Shown in pieces: positions 8,735 to 16,478 of a stretch of DNA of 64,000 nucleotides. Numbering within the stretch: position 1 is the stretch's first letter; every line of letters starts with the position of its first letter. This DNA is from Igneacidithiobacillus copahuensis (GTDB taxonomy: Bacteria > Pseudomonadota > Gammaproteobacteria > Acidithiobacillales > Acidithiobacillaceae). The position numbers and the translations under genes are program-made. The notes beneath the pieces were generated by a model that saw only the letters and a program-made list of their open reading frames with translations, did no database searches and was not told where the DNA came from. The stretch lies in the NCBI RefSeq assembly GCF_018854015.1, contig NZ_JAAXYO010000180.1, positions 62,001-126,000 of the forward strand, in the 5' to 3' direction.

Positions 8735-10169
8735 ATTGTGCCTGCAAGCGCTCCCGCAGTAAGGCGTTTACCTGATCGGGATTGGCCTTTCCCTGGCTGG
8801 CCTTCATGACCTGCCCCACAAAAAATCCGAAGAGCTTTTCTTTTCCCGCGCGATAATCGGCAGCTTGCTGCGGATTTTTCTGGATGATCTCGTCGATCAT
8901 GGCAACGATAGCAGAGCTATCGGTAATTTGGCGCAGGCCCCGCGCATCGATGATGGCATCCACCGAGCCCCCTTCAGCGAAGAGGATTTCGAAAATTTCC
9001 TTGGCAATTTTTCCAGAAATCGTCTGATCGGCGATGCGTGTTAGCAACTGCCGCAGCTCTTCTGCGACGACAGGACAGGATTCAATCTCCAGGCCTGCTT
9101 TGTTCAGTGCCCCCAGCAATTCTCCCATCACCCAGTTCGCCGCCAGCTTGGCATCCTGATCGGTAGCGACGATTTCATAATAATCCGCCAACTCCTGCGC
9201 GGCGGTCAGCACCGCGGCATCGTAGGTTGGTAAGCCATACTGTTCGATGAAGCGAGCCTTGCGAGCATCCGGCAGCTCCGGCAACGCAGCGCGAACCCGC
9301 TCGATACGCTCTTCCTCCAACTGCAAAGGGAGAAGATCAGGATCCGGGAAATAGCGGTAATCGTTTGCCTCTTCCTTGCTGCGCATGGAACGCGTTTCGC
9401 CTTGATTGGCATCGAAGAGACGGGTTTCTTGCACGACCTTACCGCCCGCCTCGAGGATGTCCTGCTGCCGCAGAATTTCGTAGCCAATCGCCTTTTCCAG
9501 AAAGCGAAAGGAGTTGAGATTCTTGATCTCGGCCCGGGTGCCGAAGGGCTCACCGGGACGCCGCAGGGACACGTTGGCATCACAACGAAAGGAACCTTCC
9601 TGCATATTGCCGTCAGAAATATCGAGATAGCGCACCAAGGCATGCAGCTTTTTCAAATAGGCGACGGCTTCCACTGCAGAGCGCATGTCCGGCTCCGAAA
9701 CGATCTCCAGTAACGGGGTTCCTGCCCGGTTGAGATCGATGCCCGATTCGCCCGCGTAGGCCTCATGCAGAGACTTGCCGGCGTCTTCTTCGAGATGCGC
9801 TCGGGTAATGTTGATACGTTTTTCCATTCCATCCGGCAGCAGCACATCGAGATGTCCACGCCCGACAATGGGGATCTCGTACTGACTGATCTGATAGCCC
9901 TTCGGCAGATCCGGATAGAAGTAGTTTTTTCGCGCAAAGACACTGCGGTGGTTCAGCTCGGCACCTATGGCCAGGCCGAAGGCTATAGCTTTGTCGACAG
10001 CCGCCTCATTCAGTACTGGCAGTGCTCCGGGCATGGCCAGACAAACGGGACAGGTATGCGCGTTAGGCTCTGCGCCGAAAGCGGTAGAACAAGCGCAAAA
10101 GATCTTGGTGCGGGTGTTGAGCTGCACATGCACCTCAAGCCCGATAACGACTTCCCAGGCCATGCTCAT
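8733..10169 (-). CDS. gatB: Asp-tRNA(Asn)/Glu-tRNA(Gln) amidotransferase subunit B
   Basis: 478 residues from ATG at 10169, which overlaps the gatA stop as ATGA and has GGAGG upstream. GatB holds the kinase site that activates Glu-tRNAGln or Asp-tRNAAsn. The GatB start WEVVIGLEVHVQL, the zinc-site cysteines (CAC and CPVC, near residues 30-50), and the YPDLPKGYQISQ motif are visible, with the tail YqeY domain at the C-terminus (about 330-478). It is last in gatCAB and shares a terminator with the convergent gene. Confidence 0.97.
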   Translation of the reverse strand: MSMAWEVVIGLEVHVQLNTRTKIFCACSTAFGAEPNAHTCPVCLAMPGALPVLNEAAVDKAIAFGLAIGAELNHRSVFARKNYFYPDLPKGYQISQYEIPIVGRGHLDVLLPDGMEKRINITRAHLEEDAGKSLHEAYAGESGIDLNRAGTPLLEIVSEPDMRSAVEAVAYLKKLHALVRYLDISDGNMQEGSFRCDANVSLRRPGEPFGTRAEIKNLNSFRFLEKAIGYEILRQQDILEAGGKVVQETRLFDANQGETRSMRSKEEANDYRYFPDPDLLPLQLEEERIERVRAALPELPDARKARFIEQYGLPTYDAAVLTAAQELADYYEIVATDQDAKLAANWVMGELLGALNKAGLEIESCPVVAEELRQLLTRIADQTISGKIAKEIFEILFAEGGSVDAIIDARGLRQITDSSAIVAMIDEIIQKNPQQAADYRAGKEKLFGFFVGQVMKASQGKANPDQVNALLRERLQAQ

Positions 10170-11632
10170 TGCTCCTCCCAGCCTGGCACTTGCTGGTGCC
10201 AATCACTATCCCGCTGGTAGGCGTCCCCAAGCCCAAGAATCAACTCATCTGCAAAGTAATTTCCCATGATCTGCAGACCGATGGGCAACCCTGCCTTACT
10301 GAAGCCACAAGGCAAACTCAGGGCGGGAATACCCGCCAGATTCACCGCGATGGTGTAGATATCGGCAAGATACATGGCTACCGGATCGGCACTCTTGGCC
10401 CCCAAGGCAAAGGCGGGAGTTGGTGTGGTCGGGCCCATGATCACATCCACCTCGGCAAAGGCACGACGAAAATCCTCACGGATCAGGGCGCGAAGCTGCT
10501 GCGCCTTGCGATAGTAGGCATCGTAGTAGCCGGCGGAGAGCACGTAACTGCCGACCAGAATGCGCCGGCGCACCTCGGGGCCGAAACCTTCATAGCGCGA
10601 CTGCAAGTAGAGCTCCTGCAAGTCGACAGACGAGCCGCTGCGATGGCTATAGCGGATCCCATCGAAACGGGACAAGTTGCTGGATGCCTCGGCCGGCGCC
10701 AGGACATAGTAGGTACTGACGGCATGGACATTGTTGGGCAGGTGCACCGGTCGAATTTCCGCACCCTGACGAACGTACCACTGAATGGCTTCTTGCACGA
10801 CCTGCGCCACCTCAGGATCCAATCCCTCTCCGAAAAATTCCTCCGGAACCCCAATACGTAGACCCTTCACGCTGCGTCCCAGGGCTGCCGAAAAGCGTCC
10901 GGCGGCCTGCGGATGGCTGGTAGAGTCAAGAGCATCGTGACCAGCCATGACGTCCATGAGCAGGGCACAGTCGGCAGCCGAACGCGCCATCGGCCCCCCT
11001 TGGTCAAGGCTCGAAGCAAAGGCAATCATCCCGTAGCGGGATACGCGCCCGTAGGTGGGCTTCAGGCCAGTCACCCCACAAAACGCTGCTGGTTGGCGGA
11101 TGGAACCGCCCGTGTCGGTACCGGTAGCGGCAGGCAGCAAACGCGCCGCCAGCGCGGCCGCCGAACCGCCCGAAGAGCCACCTGGTACCCGAGTCAGGTC
11201 CCAGGGATTGCGCACTGCACCGAAGAAACTGGTTTCGTTGGACGAGCCCATGGCAAACTCGTCCATATTGAGTTTGCCCAGGCTCACCATACCCGCTTTC
11301 TGAAAACGCTGGACCACCGTGGCGTCGTACGGAGAGACAAACTCCGCCAGCATCTTCGATCCACAGGTCGTGCGTTGTCCGCGGGTACAAAAGATATCCT
11401 TGTGCGCCAAGGGAACCCCCAGTAGGGGCGCACTATCGCCTTGCGCGCGGCGTTGATCCGCGGCGCGGGCCTGCTCCAGCGCCGATTCTTCGCTAATGGT
11501 AATGCACGCATTGAGGTTGTCCTGCGCTTGCCGCAGGCGCTGCAACAGGGTGGAGCTGAGCTCCACCGCCGAGAAATCCTTGTTGCGCAATCCTGCCGAG
11601 AGCTCCGCAACGCCCATCTGGTGGAGTTCCAT
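10166..11632 (-). CDS. gatA: Asp-tRNA(Asn)/Glu-tRNA(Gln) amidotransferase subunit A
   Basis: 488 residues from ATG at 11632; a TTG two codons upstream is a less likely start. GatA is the glutaminase half and releases ammonia for GatB. It belongs to the amidase-signature family with the Ser-cisSer-Lys triad: Lys in PLAHKDIF near residue 78, the GGSSGGSAAA segment near 151-160, and the catalytic Ser in TDTGGSIRQPA near 178. Length and motifs are ordinary. It sits between gatC (9 bases away) and gatB (4-base overlap). Confidence 0.97.
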   Translation of the reverse strand: MELHQMGVAELSAGLRNKDFSAVELSSTLLQRLRQAQDNLNACITISEESALEQARAADQRRAQGDSAPLLGVPLAHKDIFCTRGQRTTCGSKMLAEFVSPYDATVVQRFQKAGMVSLGKLNMDEFAMGSSNETSFFGAVRNPWDLTRVPGGSSGGSAAALAARLLPAATGTDTGGSIRQPAAFCGVTGLKPTYGRVSRYGMIAFASSLDQGGPMARSAADCALLMDVMAGHDALDSTSHPQAAGRFSAALGRSVKGLRIGVPEEFFGEGLDPEVAQVVQEAIQWYVRQGAEIRPVHLPNNVHAVSTYYVLAPAEASSNLSRFDGIRYSHRSGSSVDLQELYLQSRYEGFGPEVRRRILVGSYVLSAGYYDAYYRKAQQLRALIREDFRRAFAEVDVIMGPTTPTPAFALGAKSADPVAMYLADIYTIAVNLAGIPALSLPCGFSKAGLPIGLQIMGNYFADELILGLGDAYQRDSDWHQQVPGWEEQ

Positions 11633-11641
11633 GACCAACCC

Positions 11642-11926
11642 TTATTCAATAACCTTCGGAACCAAAAACAGCCCGTCCTGCGCGCGTGGCGCCGAGGCCA
11701 TCAACTCTTCTCGGGACAAACATTCCTGCCGCAATGCATCGGATCGCAACGGCTGCCGCAAATCCAGCGGGTGCGCCATCGGCTCAACGCCCTGCGTGGG
11801 CACGGCCTGCATCTCCGCCACCAGCGAAAAAATCCGCTCCAGTTGACTAACCATCTGCGGCAACTCGTTGTCTGGCAACGCAATACGACTCAAATGCGCG
11901 ATGCGCTTGACCATTTCCGTATCCAA
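11642..11926 (-). CDS. gatC: Asp-tRNA(Asn)/Glu-tRNA(Gln) amidotransferase subunit C
   Basis: 94 residues, the usual length. GatC wraps around the GatA-GatB interface and stabilises the complex. The N-terminal two-helix part (VKRIAHLSRIAL, then LERIFSLVAEMQAV) and the conserved PMAHPLDL and LRQECLSRE segments match the family. It starts 11 bases after mlaA, so gatCAB is likely part of the hpnH-led transcript. Confidence 0.95.
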   Translation of the reverse strand: MDTEMVKRIAHLSRIALPDNELPQMVSQLERIFSLVAEMQAVPTQGVEPMAHPLDLRQPLRSDALRQECLSREELMASAPRAQDGLFLVPKVIE

Positions 11927-11937
11927 ATTTTCTCCCT

Positions 11938-12711
11938 TTACGGTACGTTGGCAGCGGAAGCCGTCCCTGCGGTCGGCGGCAAATCCAAACCCTCCAACAA
12001 CTGATTCTTGTTGACCTTGCCGCCATCGATCAGGAACTGTTCATGCTGCTCCCAGGCATTGCGGGCAAAGACATACGGGTTGACGGCATCCTCCACCATC
12101 TTCACCTGTGGCGCATCCACATGACCGGTGTTGATCACACCCATCCCGCCCCAGGCCCATTGCGCATTGCTGCTCGGAAAATAATACGGGGGCGCAACAA
12201 AAATCGCCAGAGCCATACCGGGCAGGTTGCGCAGCGAACTGGGACCATAAAACGGCAAGACCAGATACGGTCCCTGTGGCACTCCCCATACCCCCAGCGT
12301 CACGCCAAAGCCATTATCCTGCTTGGGAAGATCGAGCTTATTGGCGACATCAAAAATGCCGCCCAAGCCGAAAATGGTATTGACCAGAAAACGGCTCAGG
12401 CCTTCCATTCCCGGCTGTACCCGTCCTTGCAGGAAATCGTTGAGGAAGATATAGGGCATGTCGGCATTGGCGAAGACATTGCTGACACTGGTGCGGAAAA
12501 ACTTGGGGGTAACGGCTTCATAGCCCTGATTTACAGGGCCGAGAACATTGCGGAACAGCCAAAGATTGGCATTGAAGATGGGCTTGTTGACCGGCTCGAG
12601 GGGATCAGTTGCCCCAGAAGAAGCACTCGAGGGACCATGCATGGTCGCGCAGCCGCTCAAGCCAAGGGACGCAACGAGACCGAGCAGAAGAGCTAGACGG
12701 CGGACGATCAC
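11938..12711 (-). CDS. mlaA: Outer-membrane lipoprotein MlaA (VacJ family)
   Basis: 257 residues. The lipoprotein signal ends at LSGC (Cys about residue 21). The mature part carries the MlaA signature: DPLEPVNKPIFNAN near residue 36, YIFLNDFLQG, FLVNTIFGLGGIFDVA, and the FGVTLGVWGVPQGPYLVLPF stretch about 135-155. MlaA is a ring-shaped outer-membrane protein that removes outer-leaflet phospholipid and hands it to periplasmic MlaC. Its ATG overlaps the stop of the MlaC-like gene upstream. The inner-membrane MlaFEDB transporter genes are not in the window. Confidence 0.93.
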   Translation of the reverse strand: MIVRRLALLLGLVASLGLSGCATMHGPSSASSGATDPLEPVNKPIFNANLWLFRNVLGPVNQGYEAVTPKFFRTSVSNVFANADMPYIFLNDFLQGRVQPGMEGLSRFLVNTIFGLGGIFDVANKLDLPKQDNGFGVTLGVWGVPQGPYLVLPFYGPSSLRNLPGMALAIFVAPPYYFPSSNAQWAWGGMGVINTGHVDAPQVKMVEDAVNPYVFARNAWEQHEQFLIDGGKVNKNQLLEGLDLPPTAGTASAANVP

Positions 12712-13358
12712 GATTTAGTACCGGATGCGTAGGCCTGGATTTCCTTCCGCAGATGCGCAAGCAGTGCCGGGAAACCCTTGCTCTTGATCATTGTCGTATA
12801 TTCCGAACGCTTCATCGATAGATCGCTGACACCATCCGCGACCACGTTTATGATTTTCCAATCTTTTCCATCAGCCTGCTCAAGCAGGTAGTCAAAGCGA
12901 TGCACCCGGCCGTTTTTCATCGTGAAGGTCGTAAAAACCCCCATGGTGCCTGGGCGTAACTGCTGCGCCTCGACAACGGCAAAGTGCTCGCCATTGTAAC
13001 CATCAAAACGGCCAGCGTAGGTAGCGGCGGTATACTCGCCAAGTACTTTCACAAACTGCTTTTGCTGATCCGCATTGAGCTTGCCCCAATCCGTTCCCAA
13101 CGCCAGCTCGCCAATCCGCTGAAAATCAAAGGTCTTCTCCACCACAGGGGCGATAATCTTGTACCGCCCCTGATAACCGGCATCTTTGCCGGCCTTCATG
13201 GTGGCGATGAGGGCATTATCCAGATTCTCGATCGTCGCCTTGGGACTGCTTACTGCCGCCGTCTGACCGCTGGCCGCATCTGCCCAGGCAACAGAACTGC
13301 CCGCGGAGACCAAGCCTAGAGCCAAGACTGGCAGGATCAACCGGATGCTACGAAACAT
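12708..13358 (-). CDS. hpnM: MlaC-like periplasmic lipid carrier (HpnM, toluene-tolerance family)
   Basis: 216 residues from ATG at 13358 with AAGGAG seven bases upstream. A signal peptide (about residues 1-27, ending SSVAWA) sends it to the periplasm. The mature protein is of the Ttg2D/MlaC family: FDFQRIGELALG near residue 81, LNADQQKQFVKVLGEYTAATYAGRF, and a C-terminal WKIINVVADGVS motif. MlaC ferries lipid between MlaA and MlaFEDB; the version in hopanoid clusters is called HpnM. It sits 30 bases after hpnH and overlaps mlaA by four bases. Lipid specificity is unknown. Confidence 0.88.
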   Translation of the reverse strand: MFRSIRLILPVLALGLVSAGSSVAWADAASGQTAAVSSPKATIENLDNALIATMKAGKDAGYQGRYKIIAPVVEKTFDFQRIGELALGTDWGKLNADQQKQFVKVLGEYTAATYAGRFDGYNGEHFAVVEAQQLRPGTMGVFTTFTMKNGRVHRFDYLLEQADGKDWKIINVVADGVSDLSMKRSEYTTMIKSKGFPALLAHLRKEIQAYASGTKS

Positions 13359-13388
13359 AAAAATCTCCTTTGCAAGCACTTCAGCGAA

Positions 13389-14492
13389 TCAGCGCTCTAC
13401 CCGTAATGGAAACACAGGTCTTTCCGATCCCGGGTTCGGAGGGCTGGAAGGCATGTCTGGCGCCATCGGACCCCGAGTCTTCGGCCCAAACAAAGACACC
13501 CGCAGTGCTTTGAGTGGATGCGCAAAGGTATCGTTCACCGCCGTTGGCTCAAAACCCGAGTGCACCTGACACTGGTCGCACTTGCTGTTGTTTCCCACCC
13601 CGTAACGCTCCCATGGAGTATCCTCCATCAGCGCACGAAAACTAGGGGCATAGCCTTCGCTGACGAGGAGATAACAGGGCTTCTGCCAGCCGAAAATGTT
13701 GCGCGTCGGATTTCCCCAAGGCGTGCATTGATAGGTCTGATTACCGGCAAGGAAATCCAGAAACAGGCTGGACTGATTGAACTTCCACTTGGCCTTGCGC
13801 TCCTTGCCAATACGGAAGATGTCGCGAAAGAGCTGCCGTGACGCCTGCCGCTTGATGAAGACTTCCTGCTGCGGCGCACGCTCATAATTGAAGCCGGGAG
13901 AGATCGTCACCCCCTCCACGCCAAGCGCTTTACAGTCATCCAGGAAGTTTGCGACCTCCTCCGCACCCTCGCCCTGAAACAGGGTGCAGTTGACCGTCAC
14001 CCGGAAACCCTTTTCCACCGCCTCACGAATGGCTGCCGCCGCTCGCTTGTAGGTTCCCGGCTGACAGACGGAATCATCATGACGATGCTCATTGCCGTCC
14101 AAGTGTACCGAGAAGGTCAGGTAGGGCGACGGTTGATAGTCTTCCATACGCTTCTTCAGCAGCAGGGCATTGGTACACAGGTACACAAAGCGTTTACGTT
14201 GCACGAGGCCGGCAACGATCTCGGGCATATCCTTGTGGATGAGCGGCTCCCCGCCGGCGATGGAGACGATGGGCGCACCGCACTCCTCCGCCGCACCGAT
14301 ACATTCTTCCACGGAAAGTCTCTTATCCAGAATCTCATCGGGGTAATCGATCTTGCCGCAACCGGAACAGGCCAGATTACAACGAAACAGTGGCTCCAGC
14401 ATGAGCACCAAGGGATAACGGCGGTTACCACGCAACTTCTGCCCGATGATATACCGGCCTACGCGATAACTCTGAACAAGTGGCACTGCCAT
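13389..14492 (-). CDS. hpnH: Adenosylhopane synthase HpnH (radical SAM)
   Basis: 367 residues from ATG at 14492, preceded by AAAGGAG; an upstream extension of the frame is not HpnH-like. HpnH joins a 5'-deoxyadenosyl radical to diploptene, giving adenosylhopane, the first side-chain step. The radical SAM cluster motif is CNLACSGC (Cys38, 42, 45), followed by SIAGGEPL and a C-terminal cysteine pair (CDQC near residue 315). It leads the second half of the lipid block, behind an operator-like promoter at 14551-14576. Confidence 0.95.
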   Translation of the reverse strand: MAVPLVQSYRVGRYIIGQKLRGNRRYPLVLMLEPLFRCNLACSGCGKIDYPDEILDKRLSVEECIGAAEECGAPIVSIAGGEPLIHKDMPEIVAGLVQRKRFVYLCTNALLLKKRMEDYQPSPYLTFSVHLDGNEHRHDDSVCQPGTYKRAAAAIREAVEKGFRVTVNCTLFQGEGAEEVANFLDDCKALGVEGVTISPGFNYERAPQQEVFIKRQASRQLFRDIFRIGKERKAKWKFNQSSLFLDFLAGNQTYQCTPWGNPTRNIFGWQKPCYLLVSEGYAPSFRALMEDTPWERYGVGNNSKCDQCQVHSGFEPTAVNDTFAHPLKALRVSLFGPKTRGPMAPDMPSSPPNPGSERPVFPLRVER

Positions 14493-14550
14493 TTTCAGCC
14501 TACTCCTTTCCTCGGGGGTTCTATGCCCGGGCAATCGAATTCATGTGTTA

Positions 14551-14576
14551 AGTATAACATACCGTAGCGTATGTTA
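14551..14576 (-). promoter_or_regulatory. Extended -10 promoter with inverted-repeat operator for hpnH
   Basis: A perfect 8-bp inverted repeat (TAACATAC, 6-base spacer, GTATGTTA) covers 14555-14576. On the - strand it overlaps an extended -10 element, TGTTATACT, at 14559-14551. The -35 region is weak (TTGGGT, 19-base spacing), as is common for extended -10 promoters. It lies in the only clear gap of the lipid block, about 60 bases before hpnH. The geometry suggests a dimeric regulator blocking RNA polymerase. No T-run follows, so it is not a good terminator. Confidence 0.5.
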
Positions 14577-14592
14577 CCCAAGCACCTTTTCG

Positions 14593-15438
14593 TTACGCCG
14601 CTTTTCTGCGCGATAGAAAGAAAAACAGAAAGTTGGCGATACGCGGAGCCAGCTTGGGGCGCAGCAAACGCGCGTCATACGGGGCAAAGCGTCGCTCGTT
14701 TTCGCTGCGGCAGAGGGCAAGGAGCTTGGTGAGACTCATGTCCTGACTGACTTGCTCATGCCCAGTCATCGTAAAGTTTTCCTCTCCCCCATTATCCATC
14801 CCGCGCGCCGTCTGGATGCGTGCCCAGGCCTGCAGAGCGATCACTTGGAGGCGTCGATATTCCAGCTGAATCTTTTTCCACCAGGGAAGTTGCTGACGGT
14901 ACCAATGTAACCAATTGATAAAGAAAATGATATGCCGCGCTTCCTCTTGCATGATCGGGTCAAAAATCTTTACCAACGCCTCCGGAAAAAAGCCCGAATC
15001 GCGCGCCGCCGCAAAGAGACCAAAGGCGAAATACGAGTCGAGACATTCCCCATAACCGGTAAAGAGGAATTCCCAATACGGATCACGAATGGGTGGTGGC
15101 GTCGGCATGGGAGGAATCGCAATGCCGTAGTGATTCACCAACGCTTGCAAGAGCTCGGCGTGCCGGCGCTCCTCAAAACCGTCCAGGGCAATTGCTGCCT
15201 TGACCAGAGGATCCGCCTCGGCATCGGCCATGTGCTGCACCATTCGCGCAGTCACACTCTCCGTGGCCACGGCTTCTCCCCAAAACGGCAGGGACTTCAA
15301 GCGCTGCTCCGCCGCAGGATCCAGATCAGGCCAGTCGATCCGGGCCGGATCGAAGTCGATATGGGTGGCGTGAAAAAACTCACAAAACAGTTCCCGATGG
15401 CCCTGCGCGGTCATCCCCCCCACTACTGCTGCGCTCAT
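14593..15438 (-). CDS. Ferritin-like diiron protein in the hopanoid cluster
   Basis: 281 residues from ATG at 15438, overlapping the hpnL stop (ATGA) with GAGGAGG upstream. It is a soluble four-helix-bundle protein with a full set of candidate diiron ligands: Glu60, E90-x-x-H93, Glu131 and E166-x-x-H169. This E, ExxH, E, ExxH spacing is that of ferritin-like oxidases and oxygenases. A C-terminal stretch (about 255-281) is hydrophobic and basic and could touch the membrane. No reaction is known to me for this family. Position between hpnL and hpnH suggests hopanoid or other lipid oxidation or desaturation, which is inference. Confidence 0.75.
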   Translation of the reverse strand: MSAAVVGGMTAQGHRELFCEFFHATHIDFDPARIDWPDLDPAAEQRLKSLPFWGEAVATESVTARMVQHMADAEADPLVKAAIALDGFEERRHAELLQALVNHYGIAIPPMPTPPPIRDPYWEFLFTGYGECLDSYFAFGLFAAARDSGFFPEALVKIFDPIMQEEARHIIFFINWLHWYRQQLPWWKKIQLEYRRLQVIALQAWARIQTARGMDNGGEENFTMTGHEQVSQDMSLTKLLALCRSENERRFAPYDARLLRPKLAPRIANFLFFFLSRRKAA

Positions 15439-16478
15439 ACGCCCTCCTCTTGAGACCATTGTCTTCCTAACCATTTTTTTCGCAAGCCTTGGCCCTCCCA
15501 AAGATACCAGGAAAGCAACAAGGGGATTCCCAGTGCCAGTTCGCGAAAACGGCGCAGGAGCGAATAGGCCAGGGCCAGCTCCGGTCCAACGCCGATGATC
15601 GCGCCAAACAGGACGAACCCCCCTTCCTGCACGCCCAGCGCTGCAGGCATGAAGAATGCCACACTTCTCAGGGCTTGCCCCAAACTCTCCAGAAGTACGG
15701 CAGCAGACACGGGAATAGGGTGTTGCAGGAGCAAGAAACTCAGCCAGAGTTCACCAGCACCGGCAAAAAGCCCCGCCAATTGCCAGAAGTTTGCCCAGAG
15801 CAATGTCCAGCGCCGCCGATAAATGTGCAGAATCTCTGCGTCTAGTTGCCGCGGTTCGCCAATCAGGACCGAAAAATCTCGGCCGCCACTTACGCGACCC
15901 AACATTGTATGTAACATATGAAAGAGGCCGACGCGACCCTGGAACCAGAACAACAAAGCCAAGACCGGCAAGACCGCGAGCAGAGCAAAAAAGATATCCC
16001 TACGGATCTGCAGATCAACGGCCCAGTGCAGCAAAAGGAAGAAACCAAGGACAGCGAAGAAAAACTGACTGAGCAAGGTCAGACTGACCTCTACCACCAC
16101 GCTGGCCGCTGCCTGCACCAGCGAAACACCCATACGTGCCAGTAGGCGGATACCGACAAATTCGCCGCCCACACGGGCAACGGGCAGTAGGCCATTGACA
16201 GCCTCGCGCAGCAGGGCCAGCCAGGTCAACCTAGACAAGGCCGGGCGCCCGGGCACCGAGGCGAGGAGCCAGCGCCAACTCATCGCATCCAAACCGATCA
16301 CCAAGGCATGGGCGGGCAACAGCAACCAGACCAGCCAGGAGCTTTGCTGCAATATGGAAAATATTCCCCGTGCCCCCTCGTGCCAGACCAGCCAGACGGA
16401 GAACAGGAGCCCGAGGGAAAGCAGCGCGGCGCTGCCTATGCCCCGGTGAGAGAAAGAAGAAAGATTAGCTGCCCTCAT
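15435..16478 (-). CDS. hpnL: Hopanoid-associated membrane protein HpnL (LPG-synthase TM family)
   Basis: About 347 residues from ATG at 16478 (a GTG at 16499 is an alternative), overlapping the end of hpnN by 14 bases. At least seven membrane segments are visible, with LPVARVGGEFVGIRLLARMG near residue 105 and a later ALGVQEGGFVLFGAIIG motif, both characteristic of the lysylphosphatidylglycerol-synthase transmembrane family. HpnL proteins occur in hopanoid clusters without a proven role; flippase activity has been discussed for the wider family. The stop overlaps the ferritin-like gene. Confidence 0.85.
   Translation of the reverse strand: MRAANLSSFSHRGIGSAALLSLGLLFSVWLVWHEGARGIFSILQQSSWLVWLLLPAHALVIGLDAMSWRWLLASVPGRPALSRLTWLALLREAVNGLLPVARVGGEFVGIRLLARMGVSLVQAAASVVVEVSLTLLSQFFFAVLGFFLLLHWAVDLQIRRDIFFALLAVLPVLALLFWFQGRVGLFHMLHTMLGRVSGGRDFSVLIGEPRQLDAEILHIYRRRWTLLWANFWQLAGLFAGAGELWLSFLLLQHPIPVSAAVLLESLGQALRSVAFFMPAALGVQEGGFVLFGAIIGVGPELALAYSLLRRFRELALGIPLLLSWYLWEGQGLRKKWLGRQWSQEEGV

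Noticed and set aside
14555..14576. Terminator after the ferritin-like gene
   Set aside because: The inverted repeat is AT-rich with no T-run on the transcribed strand and overlaps a good -10 element, so an operator is more likely.
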